Part shown: in pieces, positions 40,658 through 47,100 of the stretch
How the letters are laid out: every line of letters begins with the position of its first letter
Position numbering within the stretch: the stretch's first letter is position 1
Origin: Pseudoflavonifractor_A sp022772585
Lineage (GTDB): Bacteria; Bacillota; Clostridia; Oscillospirales; Oscillospiraceae
Reading direction: 5' to 3'
Assembly: GCF_052065415.1 (NCBI RefSeq)
Contig: NZ_JBQHUB010000016.1
Location: forward strand, 1 to 64,000
DNA: 64,000 bases
Made by a program: the position numbers and the translations under genes
Notes under the pieces: generated by a model
The model's input: only the letters and a program-made list of their open reading frames with translations
What the model was told of the DNA's origin: nothing
Databases searched by the model: none

Positions 40658-41020
40658 ATGAAATCGTTTTGTGAGATTCTTCGGGAACTGCGGGAGGATC
40701 GGGATATGACCCAGGCCGATGTTGCAAATCTTCTCGGCACTTCGCAGCAATACTATTCCAAGTATGAAACTGGCAAATATGAAATGCCGATCCACTATGT
40801 TGTGCCCCTTGCAGACTTCTATGGGGTATCTGTGGACTATCTCCTGGGGCGCACGGCCTGTCGGGTACGCCTGGAGGAATATCAAAAGCCAATCGTCGCC
40901 GGGTACACGGCAGACGAACTGCTGGCGGATGTACTGACGCTGGACCGCAAGGGGCGGGAGAGTGTCCGTGAGTATATCGAATTGCAGAAGAAAGTGAACC
41001 GGCAGAATAAAGGCAAATGA
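40658..41020 (+). CDS. XRE-family repressor
   Basis: The 120-residue protein has an N-terminal Cro/CI-type HTH (LRELREDRDMTQADVANLLGTSQQYYSKYETGKYEMPIHYVVPLADFYGVSVDYLLG) and a helical C-terminal dimer region. Start at 40658 behind AAGAAGGAGG; an upstream frame extension has no site. It likely represses the divergent SLOG gene and itself. Confidence 0.9.
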   Translation: MKSFCEILRELREDRDMTQADVANLLGTSQQYYSKYETGKYEMPIHYVVPLADFYGVSVDYLLGRTACRVRLEEYQKPIVAGYTADELLADVLTLDRKGRESVREYIELQKKVNRQNKGK

Positions 41021-41050
41021 TGACGGCCTACCCAGGCCGTCATTTTGTTT
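41018..41050 (+). terminator. Terminator of the XRE gene
   Basis: TGACGGCCT / AGGCCGTCA stem followed by TTTTGTTTT, at the stop codon. Confidence 0.85.
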
Positions 41051-41211
41051 TCCTCCGGCACACGGAAACGGAGGGTACGGGAAAGCGGCAAGCAATGCCA
41101 AGCGGGACCCACTTTGCGAAAACCGCAGATTGCGCGAACGAACATCAAATGCGCACCTTGGCTTCTCAGGCTGGCGCCTTCTATGAGAGCAACATCTGTA
41201 AAATGTAAAAA

Positions 41212-41247
41212 CCCCGCATCGTCAAAGACTGTTATGACGGTGCGGGG
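41212..41247. terminator. Hairpin in the gap 41051-41388
   Basis: CCCCGCAtCGTCA pairs with TGACGgTGCGGGG; a TTTTT run follows on the minus strand. No minus-strand gene ends here, so it may be a leftover of a lost gene. I support no gene in this gap. Confidence 0.6.
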
Positions 41248-41340
41248 AGATTTCATGTGGTTTCATAGCTGCAGTGTTGTATCGAATATCAATGGTTGGG
41301 ATAAAATGAATTCGCAGAAGTAAGCTCTTCCAAAAAACGC

Positions 41341-41369
41341 TTGATTTTCACCAGATAATTGCATATAAT
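41341..41369 (+). promoter_or_regulatory. Promoter of the AbiE pair
   Basis: TTGATT (41341-41346), 17-bp spacer, TATAAT (41364-41369), 20 nt before the AbiEi start codon. Confidence 0.8.
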
Positions 41370-41388
41370 AATACTGCGAGGTGAGAAT

Positions 41389-41976
41389 ATGATAAAAACG
41401 ACGGATATGCTCTTGGAGGAACTTCGGGAATACGCAAGTCCCCGCTCCAAGCTGTCTCGCATGGCAAAGAATGGTGAGATCTTCCCAATCGTCAAGGGCC
41501 TCTATGAAACGGAGAAGGGTACACCGGGTATTTACCTTGCGGGCAGCATCTATGGTCCATCCTATGTTTCTTTTGAATATGCGCTCGGCCATTACGAATT
41601 GATCCCGGAGGCAGTCTACACCCTGACCTGCGCTACTTTTGAAAAGAAAAAGGCCAAGAAGTATGAAACGCCGTTTGGTACATTTACCTATCGGGATGTC
41701 CCCTCCGAGGCATTTCCTCTGGCGCTCAAGCTGGTAAACGAGAACGGGTACTATTACCGCATTGCCACGCTGGAAAAGGCTCTTTGTGATATACTCTATA
41801 CCCTGCGGCCAACCGCCAACGCAGCAGAGCTGCACATCATGCTGAATGATGATCTTCGGATCGAAGACAGCGAATTGAAAAAGCTGGACGCCGACTTGGT
41901 TGCCGAATTGTCAGAGCACTACCACACCACAAATGTAAAAAGACTTAGCACATTGTTGAGGAGGCTGCAGAAATGA
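41389..41976 (+). CDS. AbiEi-type antitoxin
   Basis: The 195-residue protein has the AbiEi/'transcriptional regulator' pattern: an N-terminal winged helix (ELREYASPRSKLSRMAKNGEIFPIVKGLYET) and the conserved IYGPSYVSFEYALGHYELIPE, then IATLEKALCDILY. AbiEi represses its own operon and neutralises the AbiEii toxin. ATG at 41389 behind GAGGTGAG; the stop overlaps the toxin start. Confidence 0.88.
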   Translation: MIKTTDMLLEELREYASPRSKLSRMAKNGEIFPIVKGLYETEKGTPGIYLAGSIYGPSYVSFEYALGHYELIPEAVYTLTCATFEKKKAKKYETPFGTFTYRDVPSEAFPLALKLVNENGYYYRIATLEKALCDILYTLRPTANAAELHIMLNDDLRIEDSELKKLDADLVAELSEHYHTTNVKRLSTLLRRLQK

Positions 41977-42839
41977 GTGCCGTAATCGAGCAAATGCTGA
42001 AGGCGTATCAGGTTGAGAATATCTATGACAGAAAGAACGCCATGAAGGAGATTATGCAGGAGATCGTGTTGTGCGGCTTATCCCGCGCCGGTTTCTTTGA
42101 CAAGGCTGCATTCTACGGCGGCACGGCTCTGCGCATTTTCTACGGTCTGGACCGTTTTTCCGAGGACCTGGACTTCTCCCTGGAGACCACCGATCAGGAC
42201 TTTGATTTGAAAGCGTATTTTCCGATTCTTGAAAAAGAGGTGCGCTCCTTTGGCCTGAATGTGACCATTCAAGAGAAGGAAAAATCCAAGGACAGCGACA
42301 TCCGCTCCGCGTTTTTGAAGGGCAACACCAAGGAACATCTGCTGCTGTTCTACGCGGATGAGAAGATCGCAGGCAGCGTTGCCAGAAGCGAGGCGGTCAA
42401 GATCAAGTTTGAGGTTGATGTAAACCCGCCTGCCTTTGCGACCTTCGAGCATAAATATCGCCTGCTGCCTGTTCCGTACAGCGTAAGACTGTATGATATG
42501 CCCTCACTCTTCGCGGGAAAGATCCACGCTGTGCTCTGCCGTGCTTGGCAGAGCCGTATCAAGGGCAGAGACCTGTACGACTACATCTTCTATCTGTCTA
42601 AAGGCGCGCCCGTCAACAGGATGCATCTGCGCCAACGGCTGATCGACTCCGGCTACATTACAGATGATGTTGATTGCACGCTGGCAGAAATCAAGAAGAT
42701 GCTCTGCGACCGCTTTGACTCCATTGACTTTGAACAGGCAAAAAGGGATGTGGAACCGTTTATCCGTGACACGTCTGTACTGGATATTTGGAGCGCCGAC
42801 TTCTTTACGCAGATCACAATGAACTTAACTGAATGCTGA
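41973..42839 (+). CDS. AbiEii-type nucleotidyltransferase toxin
   Basis: The 288-residue protein has the DUF1814/AbiEii motif: FYGGTALRIFYGLDRFSEDLDFSL (GG at 49-50, catalytic D65/D67), followed by IKFEVDVNP and the helical LFAGKIHAVLCRAWQSRIKGRDLYDYIFYL. These toxins transfer nucleotides to tRNA or other targets and cause phage abortive infection. Translationally coupled to AbiEi; ends at a strong terminator. Confidence 0.9.
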   Translation: MSAVIEQMLKAYQVENIYDRKNAMKEIMQEIVLCGLSRAGFFDKAAFYGGTALRIFYGLDRFSEDLDFSLETTDQDFDLKAYFPILEKEVRSFGLNVTIQEKEKSKDSDIRSAFLKGNTKEHLLLFYADEKIAGSVARSEAVKIKFEVDVNPPAFATFEHKYRLLPVPYSVRLYDMPSLFAGKIHAVLCRAWQSRIKGRDLYDYIFYLSKGAPVNRMHLRQRLIDSGYITDDVDCTLAEIKKMLCDRFDSIDFEQAKRDVEPFIRDTSVLDIWSADFFTQITMNLTEC

Positions 42840-42843
42840 GCAA

Positions 42844-42892
42844 AGCCCTGTGCGACCGGCCCGGATCAGGCCGGCTGCACGGGGCTTTTTCA
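42844..42892 (+). terminator. Terminator of the AbiE operon
   Basis: Long stem AGCCCTGTGCgACCGGCC / GGCCGGcTGCACGGGGCT with T5, right after the toxin stop codon. Confidence 0.85.
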
Positions 42893-42991
42893 TGTTTATC
42901 CGGCTGGTGAACCCGGAGGCCTTTTCCAGATCTTCATCACGCGGGCGGCGTGACCATACTGTCAGCGCGGTATCTGATGCTCAATATACCC

Positions 42992-43020
42992 TTGTCACCA
43001 TCGGCGTGGTGTGGTACCAT
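42992..43020 (+). promoter_or_regulatory. Promoter of the 90-residue gene
   Basis: TTGTCA (42992-42997), 17 bp, TACCAT (43015-43020), 27 nt before the ATG at 43047. Confidence 0.6.
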
Positions 43021-43046
43021 ATTTAGCTGTTGGGAGGGAGCATCAA

Positions 43047-43319
43047 ATGACGTACACAGACGAGGAGATCGCTTTGATCGACGGGGTGATCCAGTCTTAC
43101 TTTGCCCCGTGTTCTGTCAGCCGGCAGCTGCGGGAGAAATATTGGGACACGCATCAAAACATTACGCACAGCCGGATCGGACGCGAAGATTTGGTCAATA
43201 TCAGGGCAGCTTTATCATTCCTGCTCCCTGCTTTTGACGGCGACCGGCAGATTCAGCGGGACCTGGTATCTGTCCTGGCAAAGACGAAGCTTCTGCTCAA
43301 TGAAGTCGTCGATAGCTGA
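43047..43319 (+). CDS. Small hypothetical protein
   Basis: A 90-residue soluble helical protein (YTDEEIALIDGVIQSYFAPCSVSRQL, IGREDLVNIRAALSFLL) with TGGGAGGGAG before its ATG and its own promoter. Monocistronic. No family recognised; it may be cargo next to the AbiE locus. Confidence 0.65.
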   Translation: MTYTDEEIALIDGVIQSYFAPCSVSRQLREKYWDTHQNITHSRIGREDLVNIRAALSFLLPAFDGDRQIQRDLVSVLAKTKLLLNEVVDS

Positions 43320-43343
43320 GTTAACAGCTATCAACGGCTAACA

Positions 43344-43383
43344 GCATGGGGTTTTCAGACTTTGCGGCGGGGACGGTCTGCTG
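43344..43383. repeat. Short repeat shared with 55609-55648
   Basis: About 40 bp (GCATGGG-TTTTCA, then ACTTTGCGGCGGGGAC and GTCTGC) is repeated at 55609-55648, both next to mobile-element debris. Confidence 0.6.
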
Positions 43384-43435
43384 AAAGCGAATCGTTCCCG
43401 CCGTAACCGTCAAAGCTGACGGCGTGTAGACTCCT

Positions 43436-43785
43436 AATCGAGTAGATAAGGGCAGTTAGCCCCGTCCTCTCACGCCACCGAGTGTGCCGTTCGGCGCTCG
43501 GCGGTTCAATCGCATAAGTGCAGGGACTCGTATCTGTCGGATAGACTATTGTATCCGGCTCGTGCGAGTCTCTCATTTGTAATAGACTGAGTCAATATCG
43601 GGCTTCCGGCTACATTCCAGTAAGCTTTCAGGTATCCCCATTTGCGGGCGTAGCGTTTCGGTATGCCCAGCTTTATGAGGTTGCGTATCCTCGCCGAGGG
43701 CACCTTCCATTGCTTCCAGATATATACCCAGAATCTTCGTCTCAGCCACTCATCCCATCTCTGCATCGTGTTCTTCATGTCCGCA
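43436..43785 (-). pseudogene. 3' remnant of a group II intron with maturase C-terminus
   Basis: On the minus strand, an ORF ending at 43506 reads MQRWDEWLRRRFWVYIWKQWK and IRNLIKLGIPKRYARKWGYLKAYW, then LTQSITNERLARAGYNSL: the thumb/X-domain end of group II intron reverse transcriptase-maturases. Downstream, 43436-43511 shows a hairpin near AACCGCC...GGTGG and GTGAGAGGACGGGG with CTACTCGATT, as at intron 3' ends. The RT domain and the 5' intron are missing, so it is inactive. Confidence 0.85.
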
Positions 43786-43953
43786 ATCCAGAAGTACAGC
43801 CTGATTGAAACGGCGAAAGAAAACCATTTGGATCCGTACCGATACCTGCTCTGGGTCCTATGGAATGCTCCTGCCCTGAGCCAGGCAGATGTGGCGTGGG
43901 CGGAACAGCTTACGCCCACGCCAGTGCTCCGGATGAATGCAGAATACCACTAA
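43776..43953 (+). pseudogene. C-terminal fragment of an IS66-family transposase
   Basis: The plus frame reads YSLIETAKENHLDPYRYLLWVL and APALSQADVAWAEQLTP, the end of IS66 transposases (TnpC), stopping at 43953. It begins directly where the group II intron maturase homology (opposite strand) ends, so the two remnants are fused at about 43775-43785. Confidence 0.85.
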
Positions 43954-43957
43954 AATG

Positions 43958-43997
43958 AAATCATGCCCTCCCAACTTGATTTGGGAGGGCATGATTT
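43958..43997. terminator. Bidirectional terminator
   Basis: AAATCATGCCCTCCCAA / TTGGGAGGGCATGATTT, flanked by A- and T-rich ends. Confidence 0.75.
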
Positions 43998-44024
43998 TTA
44001 TACGCCGAGAGCTTTGACGATTAC

Positions 44025-44170
44025 GATAGATGCGTAAGCAACTCAAGGGAGGCACCCCCTTATTCGGAACGCAGTGACGGAAAACAGCCCGGGCGATCGA
44101 CGTCCGGGCTGTTCGACTCGCTGAGCGCATGATACAGGGCTTCCCCTATATAGAAGTGCGCCATTCGGTT
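44025..44170 (+). repeat. Dispersed repeat copy 2
   Basis: Starts GATGCGTAAGCAACTCAAGGGAGG, then CTTATTCGGAACGCAG, the palindrome AACAGCCCGGGC / GTCCGGGCTGTT and the terminal GTGCGCCATTCGG. It stops about 12 bp before the SLH gene stop codon, as does copy 1 at the first SLH gene, and likely provides the terminator. Confidence 0.75.
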
Positions 44171-44181
44171 TTAGATACTGT

Positions 44182-47100
44182 TTACTTGCCCAGGCAGCGG
44201 AACAGGAAGGTCACGATCTGGGCGCGGGTGCAGTCTGCGCCGGGGCTGAAGGTGGTGTCGCTGGTGCCGTTGGTGATGCCGTTGGCCACCGCCCACATGA
44301 CCGCCTCGCCGTAGTAATTCTCCAGGTCCACATCGAAGAAGGGATTCTGGAACATCCATGCACCCTGCATGCCGCCGCCCTGGGCCTGCTCGCTGCGGTA
44401 GATAAAGGTCATAGCCTGAGCGCGGGTACAGGTGGCGTTGGGACTGAAGGTACCGTCGCCGGTACCGGTGGTGATGCCCTGACTGACAGCCCAGCGGACC
44501 GCCTCGGCGTAGTAGGCGTCAGCGGGAACATCGGAAAAGTTCATGGCATAGTTCACCACAGGACTACCGGCGGCGCGCCACAGGAAGGTGACGATCTGCG
44601 CCCGGGTGCAGGGGGCATTGGGGCTGAAGGTGGTAGCAGAGGTACCTCTGGTAATGCCGTTTTCAGCGGCCCAAATCACGGCATCGTAATAGTACGCGCT
44701 GGCGGACACATCCTTAAAAGGATTCTCCGTGGTCTGTTCAATTTCCGTGAACACCGTCTCAATCGTCACCTTGGATGCGGGCATGGTGAAGATATAGACA
44801 CCGTTCTTCTCAGTGACCTTGATCCTGTCTCCGTTCTTGTCAAGGACCTTCAGGGTATCAAGTTCATAGCCCTTGTCGGGCTTCACAGTGATAGTCACTG
44901 TATCGCCCTTGGAGGCATTCTTGGGGCTGACAGACACAGTACCGTTCTTGGTGCTGGCGGCAGTGACACTATAGGTGGGGGTGCTGCTGCCTCCGCTGCC
45001 GGAAGAGGACACCACATAGGGCTTAATGCTGCCGGTCAGGTTGTTGTAGTTGGCCTGGTCAGCCACCGCGGGAGTGTATGTCCAGTTGTACGCGGTGTTG
45101 GCGGAAACCGTCTGGCTGTCGCCCAGATCCCACACGATGGAACCGCCGGCGGGCGTGATGCTGCCCACGCTCAAATCCGCGTCCGCCAGGGTCTTGTCGC
45201 CGGTGGTGATGGCGGTGTAAGCGGGCGTGCCGGTGGGGGTGGCCTTGTTGATGGTCACCTTGATGATATCCTCAACCGTTTCATAGGTGTCCGTGTCCGT
45301 GGGGATGAACACCACAGTCACATTCTCGCTGCTGTCCGCAACCTTCACGGGAGCCGCGTTCTTGAAGCTCCAACTGCCTTCCACGCTGGCGGTGCCGGTA
45401 ATGGCACTGGCAGGAACAGCGAAGCCGGTATAGGTCACGGTGATGTCGTTGGCGCTGACCGTGGGAACGTCCTTTGCCGTCAGTTCGATATTGATATTGA
45501 CGGTGGCGTCCTCATAATTGTCGGAGGTGATGACCACAGGCAGGGTCGCACGGCAGGCTGGGAGCTCGCTGGACAGAGTGTAGGTCACTTTGCCAGTGTT
45601 ATCCACATTCCAGCCGTATATTGTAACGGGATCACTCTTGGCCGGGGTTCCTTTGGCATAGGTCAGGGTGCCGGCATCGGCGGGCATCCCCGCGCGGCCG
45701 ATATCCTTGCTCTGCTCAGTGGTCACAGTGTACTTCTGCCAGACAGAAATATCAGCCAGCGTCGGCGCGTCGGCCTTATCGACGGTAAGGCCGCTGACGG
45801 TGCAGGTTTTACCCTGATAGGACAGCTCGATGGAGGTATCGCCCACGGCCAGAGCGCCGAAGGTCACCTCAGCGGTGACATCTCTGGTGTTGCCGCTGGC
45901 ATAGGTGGCGATGACGGTCAGGCCATCGGTCTTGAAGGCCTCGCCATACTTGTAGCTGGTCGTGTCAGGTGTGCCAGAAGCGGAGATGCTGCTCAGCGTA
46001 TCGGCCTCCACAGTCAGGCTGATGGTGCCGGTAACAGTCTTGTAGTTGGTGCTGTCGGTGGGGGTAAAGGTCCAGCCGTAGTCAGCAGTACCAGCCGTCA
46101 GGGTCTGACCAGCGGTCAGCTGCAGCGTTCCATCAATGGCCTCGCTGGCCCTGCTCAGGGAGATGTCGCCCAGCGCGGTGCTGGTGTAGATAGTATCAGG
46201 GCTGGCCTTCGTGACAGTACCCACGGCGGGATCAGCCTTGGAGATGGTCACGGTGACGGTGGGCTGGGTCAGAGTGTAGTTGCCCGCTTTTTCACCGGTC
46301 AGGGTAATTTCGGCAAAGGTAACGATCTTGTTTTCGCCCGCGTTGGCGTCCGTGATGGTACCCGTGGTAGGCATTACGGCCGCAACCTGTTCTTCGTCGC
46401 CGGACACAATGCCAGAAAGCACGCCGCCGGCCAACTCGACCGTGGTGTTGCCCGCGGCATAAACCCGGTCGGTGGCCGTCAGGCCGGTGACGGTCAGTTC
46501 CTTCTTGGCAATGGTGAAATCGGCGGGAACCACGGTTTCCTGATAGTTGGCGGTGGCGGCAATGGTAGCCTCCACGGTGTAGCTGCCCGCGTCAGTGGGC
46601 TTCTCGGTCAAATATCCGCCGTCCTTGACCTTGTAGCGGTAGGTGACGGCCCCATCTTCCGCATCGCCGGTCACCACAGGCTCGTTGGGTGTATCGCCGT
46701 AGGTCCAGCCCTCCATGGTGACGGTGGCGGACTGGGGCGCCGCGGTGATGGTGTAGGCCTTGGTGCCGTTTTCAAATGTAAAAACATAGTTTGCGGATTT
46801 GCCTTCACCGGTGATGTCATAGGTGCCCACAGGGCTGGAAGAAGTGGCGGAGGTGGCCAGGGCATACACATCGGTGTCGCCGTCCACGATGCCGTTGTCC
46901 GTAGCCGTCAGCTCCGCGATGGCCGCGCCGTAGGCGCTGCTCTTGGGCTGGATGGTCACGGTGACCGGCCTGGGGCTGATGCTGGCGGTGGTGGTTGCCT
47001 GCTGCTCTTCCTCCGCCAGAGTGTAGTTGCCCGCGCTGTCGCCGCCCAGAGTCAGACCGGTGATGTTGACCGTCTTGTCAGTGCCGACATTTTTATCCTC

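Noticed and set aside
41263..41835. 190-codon minus-strand ORF opposite AbiEi
   Set aside because: Antisense to a clear AbiEi gene with a promoter and Shine-Dalgarno site.
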